64,000 nt of DNA from Paenibacillus baekrokdamisoli (GTDB lineage: Bacteria; Bacillota; Bacilli; Paenibacillales; Paenibacillaceae), in contig NZ_AP019308.1 of assembly GCF_003945345.1 (NCBI RefSeq), positions 7,001,001 to 7,065,000 on the forward strand. The letters are read 5' to 3'. Position numbers and translations under genes: made by a program. The notes under the pieces are model-generated. The model was not told the DNA's origin. It was given only the letters and a program-made list of their open reading frames with translations, and did not search any database. The stretch's first letter is position 1. Every line of letters starts with the position of its first letter. Below are positions 47,700-55,960 of the stretch, piece after piece.

Positions 47700-49912
47700 C
47701 TTACACAATCGTCAACTTCTAAGCTCTTGTTCCGGCAATAGTAAACGGTTTTTAGGCCATTCTCCCAAGCAGCCACGTATAGATCCATGAATTGCTTAGC
47801 TGTGTATTCAGGCGTGATATATAGATTAAACGATTGCGCTTGGTCGATGTGGCGTTGGCGGCGACCCGCTGCGCGGATGCTCCAAAGCTGATCAATATGA
47901 TGGGCTTCTTTATAGAACCAGAATGTCTCATCATTTAGATTCGGCGCGGTTTGTGGAATGACGGCGTTCTTCTTCTCTTCAACGAAGAATTTGTTGAAGA
48001 TTGGATCGATTCCAGCTGTCGAGCCTGCAATAAGCGAAGTGGAGGCTGTTGGTGCGATAGCGAACATCCATGCATTGCGGACGCCGTTCTCGGCTACATC
48101 CTTCTTCAGTTTCTGCCAGTGATCGGATTCATAACCGCGTGAATCGAAAAATTCGCCGGTATGCCATTCACTGCCTTCAAATACGCGGTAAGCGCCTTTT
48201 TCTTTGGCGATTTCCATGGAAGCTTTAATTGCACAATAACTAATCCATTCGTACAGCTCATCGGCTTGATCCAGATGCTCCTCGGATTCCCAAGCGATGC
48301 CATTGAGGGCGAGCCATTGATGATAACCGCTTGTACCAAGACCGACCGCGCGGTATTTCTGATTCGTGATCGCAGCTTGCGGGATTGGGTAATGGTTCAA
48401 GTCGATAACATTATCCATCATCCGCATTTGGCAGGTGACCACTTCCTCAATTTCCTCACGAGACCGCGTACGGCCAAGGTTGAGGGAGGACAGGTTACAA
48501 ACGACATAGTCGCCGCTTTTGACTTGCGTAGTGATCATGCCGTCCTCATGTGTTGTTGACACAAATTCAGTTGGACTCATGTTCTGACAAATCTCAGTAC
48601 AAAGGTTGGAGCAATAGATGATACCTTTATGTTTATTCGGATTCGCACGGTTAACCGTATCACGGAAGAATACGAATGGCGTTCCGGTTTCGAATGAGCT
48701 GGTAAGAATACGTTTCATAATATCAAGAGCAGGTACTTCATCACGGGAGAGTGTCGGATGATTCAAGCACTCTTCATAACGGCTTTCCCATTCTTCGCCC
48801 CATGAATCTTCAAGCGCCCAGCCCATCGTAGTGCGAACCTCATGCGGATCGAACAAATACCAGCTGTCACGCTCCTGCACTTTACGCATGAACAAATCAG
48901 GAATGCACACGCCTGGGAAGATATCATGGGCCTTCATGCGATCGTCGCCATTGTTAGTCTTCAGGTTCAGGAAGTCGAGAACATCCTTATGCCAAACATC
49001 GAGGTAAACGGCAACTGCACCGGAACGAACGCCGAGCTGATCAACCGCAACCGCTGTATTGTTATAATTCTTAATCCAAGGCACGACGCCGCCTGCAACA
49101 CCTTTATAACCACGGATGTTGGAGCCACGGCTGCGAACTTTACCAATATAGATACCCATGCCGCCGCCAAATTTGGATACTTGGGCGAAGCTGGAGTCGA
49201 CATTGTAAATCCCCCAGAGATTATCTGGAACCGTATCGATGAAGCAGCTTGAAAGCTGGTGGAATGGCTTGCGTGCATTGGCAAGTGTAGGTGTGGCAAC
49301 TGTCATTTGAAGACGGCTAAGCACATCGTAGAACTTGCGAGCCCAGCCTAGCTTGTCCTCTTCTTTCATGGCCAGATGCATCGCTACGCCCATGAATAAT
49401 TCTTGAGGCAGTTCCAGTACGTCGCCATTAAAGCTCTTGATTAGGTAGCGATCGGCAAGTGTCTTGAGGCCGATATAGTTGAACAAGTAGTCACGCTCAG
49501 GAACGATGTAATTACCAAGCTCACGAATTTCATCGCGGGAGTAATGCTCCATTATGTATTTACCGTATAAGCCTTTATCGGTCAAGTACGTAATGAGGGA
49601 GTAGAAATCACCGTAGCCGAAGTAACCGTATTTGCGATTAATTGCGGACTCTTTATAGAGATCGTACACGAGCAGCTTGGCAGCAACGTATTGCCAGTTT
49701 GGCTGTTCGATGCTTGTTTTTTCAACCGCTACTTGGGTGAGTGTACGTTGGATTTCTTTAGTCGTGATGTTGTTGCGGAAGTACGGAAGCAATGCCGTTT
49801 CGAGCTCGAGGGGATCGCAATCGTTGTAACCAACGCAGGAGAAATCAATGACTTTCTTAAGCTTAGAGAAAATAAGTTCTTCTTTCTGACCGTTCCTCTT
49901 AATTATATCCAC
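47687..49912 (-). CDS. nrdA: Class I ribonucleotide reductase large subunit
   Basis: About 741 residues. Starts with an ATP-cone ('DIIKRNGQKEELIFSKLKKV', residues 2-90), the allosteric activity site lacking in NrdE. Active-site Cys in 'HQLSSCFIDT', 'NLCTEICQNMSP' and 'VVCNLSSLNL'; radical path Tyr-Tyr in 'LKTVYYCRN'; C-terminal redox pair 'VDDCVSCSA'. The likely start is GTG 49912, 11 bases after AAGGAG; the longer frame starts at TTG 49951 with no site. NrdR boxes lie upstream. Confidence 0.95.
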   Translation of the reverse strand: MDIIKRNGQKEELIFSKLKKVIDFSCVGYNDCDPLELETALLPYFRNNITTKEIQRTLTQVAVEKTSIEQPNWQYVAAKLLVYDLYKESAINRKYGYFGYGDFYSLITYLTDKGLYGKYIMEHYSRDEIRELGNYIVPERDYLFNYIGLKTLADRYLIKSFNGDVLELPQELFMGVAMHLAMKEEDKLGWARKFYDVLSRLQMTVATPTLANARKPFHQLSSCFIDTVPDNLWGIYNVDSSFAQVSKFGGGMGIYIGKVRSRGSNIRGYKGVAGGVVPWIKNYNNTAVAVDQLGVRSGAVAVYLDVWHKDVLDFLNLKTNNGDDRMKAHDIFPGVCIPDLFMRKVQERDSWYLFDPHEVRTTMGWALEDSWGEEWESRYEECLNHPTLSRDEVPALDIMKRILTSSFETGTPFVFFRDTVNRANPNKHKGIIYCSNLCTEICQNMSPTEFVSTTHEDGMITTQVKSGDYVVCNLSSLNLGRTRSREEIEEVVTCQMRMMDNVIDLNHYPIPQAAITNQKYRAVGLGTSGYHQWLALNGIAWESEEHLDQADELYEWISYCAIKASMEIAKEKGAYRVFEGSEWHTGEFFDSRGYESDHWQKLKKDVAENGVRNAWMFAIAPTASTSLIAGSTAGIDPIFNKFFVEEKKNAVIPQTAPNLNDETFWFYKEAHHIDQLWSIRAAGRRQRHIDQAQSFNLYITPEYTAKQFMDLYVAAWENGLKTVYYCRNKSLEVDDCVSCSA

Positions 49913-49960
49913 GAGCAGAGCCACTCCTTGTCGAAGGGCGTCGTCTGACAACCCTTAATA

Positions 49961-50007
49961 CACAATATGTTGATAGCACTTACCTAAATTACACCAATAT
50001 ATAGTGG
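49961..50007. promoter_or_regulatory. Pair of NrdR boxes upstream of nrdA
   Basis: Box 1 ACACAATATGTTGATA (49961-49976) and box 2 ACACCAATATATAGTG (49992-50007) both follow the NrdR pattern ACACWATATNTNGTGT. Their starts are 31 bp apart, about three helical turns, the usual spacing for cooperative NrdR binding. Most of the remaining 50008-50283 gap shows nothing recognisable. Confidence 0.75.
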
Positions 50008-50283
50008 GTGTCAAGCCATATGATTCGACAATGGGAGGGTGAAAAGTGGACGAATTAAGCTATGAAAAACAGATGAAAACGTGTAGGTACAGGCTATTTT
50101 AACGTCTGATAAGACTAACATGGATGCGATGGAATTGGAATAAAAAAGTAGGCTTCTTCTAAAAAGTTCGCAATATTGTTATTGGTATATCTCGACTCCT
50201 TTTAGTAAACTAAGGCTTGAGCTTATCCGTCGAATTCCAACCTGCAAGGCCATGCTTCGAAATGAGAGGACGTATATCGTAAT

Positions 50284-51939
50284 ATGATGAAAATATATGA
50301 ATCGATTCATACACATGCGCGAAGGCTCTCCTTGATGGGAGTCTTTATCATGATGATCGTGATGCTGGCAAGTAACCCAGGAGTCGCGAGTGCACATGCG
50401 ACTCTGGAGAGCTCGATACCTGAGGCTAACACGCAAATGGATGCCAGTCCAGCTGCTATTGTGCTTAATTTCAATGAAGCCATTGAGGCTAAGCTTGGAT
50501 CGGTTGAGGTGCTGGATAGTAAATCAAATCCCGTTACGAATAATAAGCCTGTCGTCAGTAATGGCAGCCAGACGCTGAAGCTGGATCTGCCGAAGTTGAA
50601 GGAGGGTTTATATACCGTCTCCTATCAAATTATATCGGTTGACGGCCATCCAGTTAGCGGGTCGTATATCTTTGTCGTAGGGAATCCCCCTGAAGGGATT
50701 GATGCATCAGCATTTAATCCGCACAAGGAGCTCGGTCATGAAGGCCACACGGTTTCAACGCAGCTGACGACGAATCAGTTTATCATTTATGCGGTGCGAA
50801 CTGTTTACTATGCTTCATTGCTCTTCTCAGCTGGCATCATGTTCTGGTCCTTGCTATCTAGGGGACGCATTGATGCCCTTGCGGCTGTCCTGCGTAAATA
50901 TGAACTGCTCGCTATGCGTTCCTTAATGATAAGCGCACTTCTCTATGTATTCGTACATGCTCGTGAGATCATGTCGGGGTATGCGGGTAACGAGTACGGT
51001 CGACTGTTCTTTTCTACATCTGTAGGAAGAGATTGGATTGTCTTGCTTGTGCTCGCTATTCTTGGTTTTCTTGCCATTCGGATGGGTAAGGCTGTGAAGG
51101 CAGTTTGGGCAGTGATCATACTTGGATTGGAAAGCTGGAGCGGTCATGCCGTCGTGTACAAGCCTGAGGCCGCAACGGTTTCGTTGGATTTCATCCATCT
51201 GGCTGCCTCATCCATCTGGGTAGGCGGATTCGTGCTGCTCTTAGCGCTTTGGATTAGCGATAGGAAAGAAGCAGGAAGATTCGCTGTTCAGTTCTCACGC
51301 GCAGCCCTGATTTCCTTAGCTGCTCTTGTTATTAGCGGCGTTGCTATGACATTGCTGTTCCTGCCATCGCTAAATTATCTGTTTTATACGGCATGGGGAA
51401 CGCTATTACTCGTGAAAACAGGATTGGTTCTGCTTGTATTCGTCTTCGGTGGTTTGCTTCATCTTCGGGTCCGACGAGGTGATATGCCAACGCTGTCGCT
51501 ATTGCGTGTAGATGGCTTGCTGATGGCACTTATCATCATCGTTGCTGCGCTCTTCACCTATATTAGTCCGCTGCCGGTCAACGAGCCTGTTGCCTATCAC
51601 AAAATGGGCGAAGATATGCACTTGTCCTTGCGCATTACACCGAATAAGCCAGGTGTGAATAAATTTGTCGTTAAAGTATGGCTGCCTGATAAGGTCGGCG
51701 CCCCTAAGTCGGTTATTCTTCGTTTGCGTTCAGATGATCGGAAGGAGCTTGGACCGATCGATATCCCGCTAAAAACTTTCGAAGATACGGAAATTACGAC
51801 TTTCGATGGTTATGTTAAAGAGGCTTATACGGCTGAGGGTCCTTATGTTCCTTTTGCCGGACGATGGACAGCTGAGATTCGGGTTATGACCAAGAATGAT
51901 GACGAGAAAGTGGAGCGTTATCCATTCCGGAACTACTAA
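50284..51939 (+). CDS. Copper resistance/uptake protein, CopC-CopD fusion (YcnJ type)
   Basis: A 551-residue protein. Signal peptide ends 'PGVASA', so the mature chain starts with His ('HATLESSIPEANTQMDAS'), the N-terminal copper ligand of CopC. CopC runs to about 130 ('SYQIISVDGHPVSGSYIFVVG' with the second His). About eight membrane helices of CopD follow (150-420). A C-terminal extracytoplasmic domain (about 440-550, 'KFVVKVWLPDKVGAPKSVIL') is as in Bacillus YcnJ. It handles periplasmic-face copper, probably import. First gene of the copper locus. Confidence 0.9.
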   Translation: MMKIYESIHTHARRLSLMGVFIMMIVMLASNPGVASAHATLESSIPEANTQMDASPAAIVLNFNEAIEAKLGSVEVLDSKSNPVTNNKPVVSNGSQTLKLDLPKLKEGLYTVSYQIISVDGHPVSGSYIFVVGNPPEGIDASAFNPHKELGHEGHTVSTQLTTNQFIIYAVRTVYYASLLFSAGIMFWSLLSRGRIDALAAVLRKYELLAMRSLMISALLYVFVHAREIMSGYAGNEYGRLFFSTSVGRDWIVLLVLAILGFLAIRMGKAVKAVWAVIILGLESWSGHAVVYKPEAATVSLDFIHLAASSIWVGGFVLLLALWISDRKEAGRFAVQFSRAALISLAALVISGVAMTLLFLPSLNYLFYTAWGTLLLVKTGLVLLVFVFGGLLHLRVRRGDMPTLSLLRVDGLLMALIIIVAALFTYISPLPVNEPVAYHKMGEDMHLSLRITPNKPGVNKFVVKVWLPDKVGAPKSVILRLRSDDRKELGPIDIPLKTFEDTEITTFDGYVKEAYTAEGPYVPFAGRWTAEIRVMTKNDDEKVERYPFRNY

Positions 51940-51965
51940 TGGATAGGGTGGTGAAAGGGAACGGG

Positions 51966-52835
51966 ATGCCGTACAAGCGGATAAAATGGTTCATTTTGTG
52001 GACGCCAACCTTGACGATTGCGCTCTGGGAATACATTCGGCATACTTTTCTATTGCCTTATATATCAATGGATCTCGGCAATGTCTTGGCTCCTGTCATC
52101 GTGCTGACAGTAACCATGACCCTCGTTCAGAAGTTGTTTCACTTACTTGAGCAAACAAACGATTCGCTTCAGCGTGAACGGCTCGTTAAGGCTGCTTTAC
52201 TGGAACGAGAGCAGCTGGCACGGGAACTGCATGATGGGATATCACAATCGCTGTTTCTGCTGTCTGTTAAGCTCGACAAACTTGAGCATACAGAGGACCT
52301 TGAGAGTATTCAAGCGACAGCTCAGCAAATTAGGAAAACAGTCAAGCATGTGTATGACGATGTAAGGCAATCTATTGCGGGGCTGCAAAGTGAGCCGTCG
52401 ATGACTGAGATGCAGTGGATGCAGGCTGTGACCGAGATGGCTGCTGAGATTCGTCTTGGGGGCTTGCAGGTTGAGCTCGATTGGCAGCTAACGGAGACGC
52501 ATCTTACAAGCAAAGAAAAGATCGAGCTGTTAGCCATTGTAAGAGAGGCTATGCTGAATGTCCGCAAACATGCTCATGCCTCACGTCTTTGCATTCAGGC
52601 TGTTCCCGAAGTAGAAAGTACGGTCGAGGAAGGGTTCCACTGTACCATTACAGACGATGGGATAGGTGCAGATGAACAGCTTCTTGAGGCCAAGGGGCGC
52701 TATGGGGTCAGAATGATGAGGGATCGAGCTCAAGCAATGGGCTGGAAATTTGACGTTCAAAATCAAAATCATAGAATCGACGATAAAAGGGTAGGAACTG
52801 TTGTATCCGTTAGGAAAGAAGGTCGGGTTGTATGA
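51966..52835 (+). CDS. NarL-group sensor histidine kinase (HisKA_3)
   Basis: About 289 residues. Two hydrophobic segments (residues 6-60), then a dimerisation helix with phospho-His in 'LARELHDGISQSLFLLSVKL', and an ATPase domain ('IVREAMLNVRKHAHAS', 'ITDDGIGADE', 'GVRMMRDRAQAMGW'). There is no large external sensor domain, so the signal is probably in the membrane or cytosol. ATG 51966 has AAAGGGAAC just upstream; an earlier ATG at 51939 overlaps the CopCD stop (TAATG). The stop overlaps the regulator start by 4 bases (ATGA). Confidence 0.9.
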   Translation: MPYKRIKWFILWTPTLTIALWEYIRHTFLLPYISMDLGNVLAPVIVLTVTMTLVQKLFHLLEQTNDSLQRERLVKAALLEREQLARELHDGISQSLFLLSVKLDKLEHTEDLESIQATAQQIRKTVKHVYDDVRQSIAGLQSEPSMTEMQWMQAVTEMAAEIRLGGLQVELDWQLTETHLTSKEKIELLAIVREAMLNVRKHAHASRLCIQAVPEVESTVEEGFHCTITDDGIGADEQLLEAKGRYGVRMMRDRAQAMGWKFDVQNQNHRIDDKRVGTVVSVRKEGRVV

Positions 52836-53602
52836 GTATGACGGAACAAATTCGGGTACTGCTTGCTGACGATCATCCGCATGGACGAGAAGGTATGCGT
52901 GAAATCGTGGGTATGGATGCCTCCTTTATCATCATAGGAGAAGCGGAGAATGGCGAGCAGGCTACGGTGATGGCTGCTGAGCTTCGGCCGCAGTTGATAT
53001 TGATGGACATTAATATGCCAGTCATGAACGGCATGGAAGCGACACAGATGATCAAAACGATAGACCCGCAGATTAAAATCATCATGGTGACCGTTTCGGA
53101 TGATATCTCCGATTTATTCGAAGCGATCAAGCGGGGAGCACAGGGGTATCTGCTAAAGAATCTTTCACCTTCGGCATGGCTTGAATATTTGCGCGCTGTG
53201 GCCGTTGATGAGGCACCGCTTTCTAAGGAGCTCGCTTTTCGGATGCTGCAGGAATTTAATAGCGGAAGAAACGAGCAGGTTAAGACGGATGCGAGTCACT
53301 CGGATAAAGGTAAGAAAGCGAAGATTCCAGCTGCAGCTCTTCCATTAAATGCCGGTAGTGATCTGACTATTCCTACATCTAACAACTCGGCAGGGCTTGG
53401 GAAAACTCCGCTTACTCAGCGGGAACGGGAAGTATTGGAGCAGGTAGCTGCAGGACATTCGAATCGTCAAATTGCTGAAGCATTCATGATCTCCGAGCAC
53501 ACGATAAAAAACCATCTCAAAAATATTTTGCAAAAGCTACATCTCGATAATCGTGTGCAGCTTACCCGTTATGCGCTGGAGAAGGGACTGCTGGACAAGT
53601 AG
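52832..53602 (+). CDS. NarL/LuxR-type response regulator
   Basis: A 256-residue regulator: receiver with 'LLADDHPHGREGMREIVG', phospho-Asp in 'LILMDINMPVMNGMEATQM', Lys in 'YLLKNLSP'. A longer than usual linker of about 55 residues, rich in Lys/Ala/Ser, precedes the LuxR HTH 'LTQREREVLEQVAAGHSNRQ' ... 'SEHTIKNHLKNILQKLHLDN'. Overlaps the kinase gene; likely controls copper genes on either side, though no target site is identified. Confidence 0.9.
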   Translation: MSMTEQIRVLLADDHPHGREGMREIVGMDASFIIIGEAENGEQATVMAAELRPQLILMDINMPVMNGMEATQMIKTIDPQIKIIMVTVSDDISDLFEAIKRGAQGYLLKNLSPSAWLEYLRAVAVDEAPLSKELAFRMLQEFNSGRNEQVKTDASHSDKGKKAKIPAAALPLNAGSDLTIPTSNNSAGLGKTPLTQREREVLEQVAAGHSNRQIAEAFMISEHTIKNHLKNILQKLHLDNRVQLTRYALEKGLLDK

Positions 53603-53630
53603 ACTCGTTCTTCACATTATTGACACACTG

Positions 53631-53672
53631 TATAGCCCTATGGAGTCATGGCAATCACATTTGCTGGGGCTA
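53631..53672. other. Hairpin between the regulator gene and ycnI
   Basis: TATAGCCC (53631-53638) pairs with GGGCTATA (53664-53671). There is no T run, so termination is doubtful. The rest of the 53603-53745 gap contains the direct repeat GCAATTG twice and the ycnI ribosome site. Confidence 0.45.
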
Positions 53673-53745
53673 TACTAAGTCCCGACGGATAAGTGGTGCA
53701 ACGATATCGCAATTGCAAAGCGCAATTGTCTGGAGGGATTATACG

Positions 53746-54369
53746 ATGAAAAAAATGAAAAATTGGTCTATGGTATTGGTTACGGCTTTATCGTTGTTCT
53801 TGTTTGCTGGATTGGCTAGTGCGCATGTGACCGTACAGCCGGCGCAAACAACGCAGGGAGGCTATGAAGTCTTTACGGTTCGTGTTCCTAGTGAAGCGGA
53901 GAAGGTTACCACTACGAGCGTTAAAGTGACCGTGCCAGATGGTATTAAAGTAAGCCGTGTGCAGCCGAAGGCGGGCTGGAAATATGAGCTTGAGAAGAAC
54001 AGTGACGGTGCGATTACGACGATTACTTGGACAACCGAAGGCGCAGGACTTAGCCAAACGGAATTCGATGAGTTTCGGGTATCGGGTAAAGTTGCGGATG
54101 ATGCGAAGGAGCTTACTTGGAAGGCTTACCAAACCTACAGCGACAAATCAGTTGTGGAATGGACAGGGGCACCAGATTCTGAGCATCCTGCATCCGTAAC
54201 AACGGTTGCAGCTGGTACAGGAGATAGCGATCATCACGGCGGGACGGCTGCCGCTCCTACAGAAACGACAACTAGCAGCAGTGACAAATTGCCGCTTGTT
54301 CTCTCCATTATCGCGCTTGTATTGGGTGCTGCTGGCCTGATCGCTGCTCTTGCACGTAAGAAACGCTAG
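53746..54369 (+). CDS. ycnI: YcnI-like DUF1775 copper-binding protein
   Basis: A 207-residue protein: signal peptide ends 'AGLASA' and the mature start is 'HVTVQPAQTTQGGYEVFTVR', giving an N-terminal His for Cu(II). The DUF1775 domain runs to about 150 and includes 'WTTEGAGLSQTEFDEFRVSG'. A Ser/Thr/His-rich linker (two His) and a C-terminal membrane helix 'LSIIALVLGAAGLIAALA' with Lys/Arg tail follow. ATG 53746 follows GGAGGG; the longer frame is not supported. With CopCD it forms a Bacillus ycnJ-ycnI-like copper system, but with a two-component pair between instead of YcnK. Confidence 0.9.
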   Translation: MKKMKNWSMVLVTALSLFLFAGLASAHVTVQPAQTTQGGYEVFTVRVPSEAEKVTTTSVKVTVPDGIKVSRVQPKAGWKYELEKNSDGAITTITWTTEGAGLSQTEFDEFRVSGKVADDAKELTWKAYQTYSDKSVVEWTGAPDSEHPASVTTVAAGTGDSDHHGGTAAAPTETTTSSSDKLPLVLSIIALVLGAAGLIAALARKKR

Positions 54370-54396
54370 ACGATAAAGATAGATGAATGGGAACCC

Positions 54397-54439
54397 AAAC
54401 AGGTCATTTTGAAGAGGAAATCTTCAGAATGACCTGTTT
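54397..54439 (+). terminator. Terminator of ycnI
   Basis: AAACAGGTCATTTTGAAGA (54397-54415) pairs with TCTTCAGAATGACCTGTTT (54421-54439) with one mismatch. Confidence 0.85.
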
Positions 54440-54516
54440 TAATGGGCTGATAGCTGTAAAATGGAACTCGAAAGAACACTTTTTTATTAAAAAGCTGTCA
54501 TTTTCCGCGTCAAAGC

Positions 54517-54546
54517 TTGCGAACTGGTCTTATAATTATTTATAAT
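54517..54546 (+). promoter_or_regulatory. Promoter of the pheST leader
   Basis: -35 TTGCGA (54517-54522), 18-bp spacer, -10 TATAAT (54541-54546). Confidence 0.6.
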
Positions 54547-54559
54547 AATACTCATATAC

Positions 54560-54823
54560 ATAACGCGATGAGGAAGAAAAGTACACAGTGCTTTCTTACA
54601 GGGAGAAGATGCCGTAGATTGAGAGCATCTTTACGAAATCAGGCTGTCGAAGTTCGCTTCCGAGCAGGCTCTTGAAGACATACGCTTACGGGCGGTATGG
54701 GGTAGGGAGTACCGGTCTTCCGGCCGATATCCGGAACATGAGGAATTACGTGTGTGAAGCCGTAATTCGAATTAGGGTGGTACCACGGTCTTTCGTCCCT
54801 TTCGGGGAGAAAGGCCTTTTTTT
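54560..54823 (+). promoter_or_regulatory. T-box riboswitch leader for pheST
   Basis: The T-box sequence AGGGTGGTACCACG is at 54774-54787, followed by an intrinsic terminator (GGTCTTTCGTCCC... GGGGAGAAAGGCC, T run to 54823). Stem I begins near AAGAAAAGTACACAG; a candidate Phe specifier TTC is at 54653-54655 in the loop GAAGTTCGCTTC. Uncharged tRNA-Phe should stabilise the antiterminator and allow pheST transcription. The frame at 54672-54878 in this region is not a gene. Confidence 0.9.
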
Positions 54824-54913
54824 ATTGAAATTTAACCGTATCTTATTTCTTGAAACAACGAAAAAAGGATGGCGATAGCCAGTTCTTTTAGAGCACAGAA
54901 GGGAATGGGTAGA

Positions 54914-55945
54914 ATGAAAGAGCGTTTAGAAGCACTGCGGACAGAAGCGTTACAGGAGCTGCAGCAGGTAGAGAGTCCACAGCAGTTGAATGACCTTCGA
55001 ATTAAGTATTTGGGCAAGAAAGGTGCACTGACCGAGATTTTGCGCGGGATGGGTGCACTTAGCGCTGAAGAGCGTCCAGTTATCGGTCAAGTCGGCAACG
55101 ACGTACGAGCTGCAATTGAGGAAGTCATAGAAACGAAGCAATCCGCTTTCCAAGCGGCCGAAACGGCAAATCGCCTTCTTGCGGAAACGATCGATATTAC
55201 ATTGCCGGGAAAACAGCTTCCGACCGGAGCTGTGCATTCTCTGAATAAAGTAACGCAAGAAATTGAAGATATTTTCATCGGATTAGGGTACACCGTTGCG
55301 GAAGGACCTGAGGTAGAGACCGATTACTTTAACTTTGAAGCGCTGAATCTACCCAAGGATCATCCCGCGCGCGACATGCAGGATTCCTTTTATATTACAG
55401 ATGAAATTCTGATGCGTACGCAGACTTCACCCGTTCAGATCCGCACGATGAAAGCCATGAATGGTAAACCTGTTAAGGTTATATGTCCAGGTAAAGTGTA
55501 TCGGCGCGATGATGATGATGCTACACATTCCTTTCAATTTAACCAGATCGAAGGACTGGTCGTTGGACCTAACATTCGGATGAGCGACCTGAAGGGTACA
55601 CTGCTGGAATTCGTACAGCTGATGTTCGGCAAGCAGGCACAAATTCGTTTGCGTCCGAGCTTCTTCCCTTTCACTGAACCAAGTGCGGAAGTTGATGTGA
55701 CCTGTGCACAATGCGGCGGATCCGGCTGTAAGATGTGCAAGCAAACGGGCTGGTTAGAGATTCTTGGATGCGGCATGGTCCATCCTCGTGTTTTGGAAAT
55801 GGGCGGCTATGATCCGAACGAAGTGAGTGGTTTTGCTTTTGGTATGGGTGTAGAGCGTATTGCACTGCTTAAGTATGGCATTGATGACATCCGTCATTTT
55901 TATACGAACGATCTGCGCTTCCTAAGCCAGTTTGTCCGAATGTAG
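54914..55945 (+). CDS. pheS: Phenylalanyl-tRNA synthetase alpha subunit
   Basis: About 343 residues. N-terminal coiled coil that binds tRNA, then the class II catalytic core: motif 'FYFTDEI'-type segment 'RDMQDSFYITDEILMRTQTS', motif 2 'VYRRDDDDATHSFQFNQIEG', and motif 3 'GFAFGMGVERIALLKYGIDD'. A CxxC...CxxC pair ('CAQCGGSGCKMCKQTG') is present in the insertion of the catalytic domain. ATG 54914 gives the normal family N-terminus; the in-frame ATG at 54869 would add 15 unsupported residues. Charges tRNA-Phe with the PheT subunit; 15 bases before pheT. Confidence 0.96.
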   Translation: MKERLEALRTEALQELQQVESPQQLNDLRIKYLGKKGALTEILRGMGALSAEERPVIGQVGNDVRAAIEEVIETKQSAFQAAETANRLLAETIDITLPGKQLPTGAVHSLNKVTQEIEDIFIGLGYTVAEGPEVETDYFNFEALNLPKDHPARDMQDSFYITDEILMRTQTSPVQIRTMKAMNGKPVKVICPGKVYRRDDDDATHSFQFNQIEGLVVGPNIRMSDLKGTLLEFVQLMFGKQAQIRLRPSFFPFTEPSAEVDVTCAQCGGSGCKMCKQTGWLEILGCGMVHPRVLEMGGYDPNEVSGFAFGMGVERIALLKYGIDDIRHFYTNDLRFLSQFVRM

Positions 55946-55960
55946 AGGGAGGCAAAGACA

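Noticed and set aside
48842..49252. Forward open frame of 136 residues inside nrdA
   Set aside because: It is antisense to highly conserved NrdA sequence.
54672..54878. Open frame in the pheST leader
   Set aside because: It overlaps the T-box sequence and terminator of a well-defined riboswitch and has no ribosome site.
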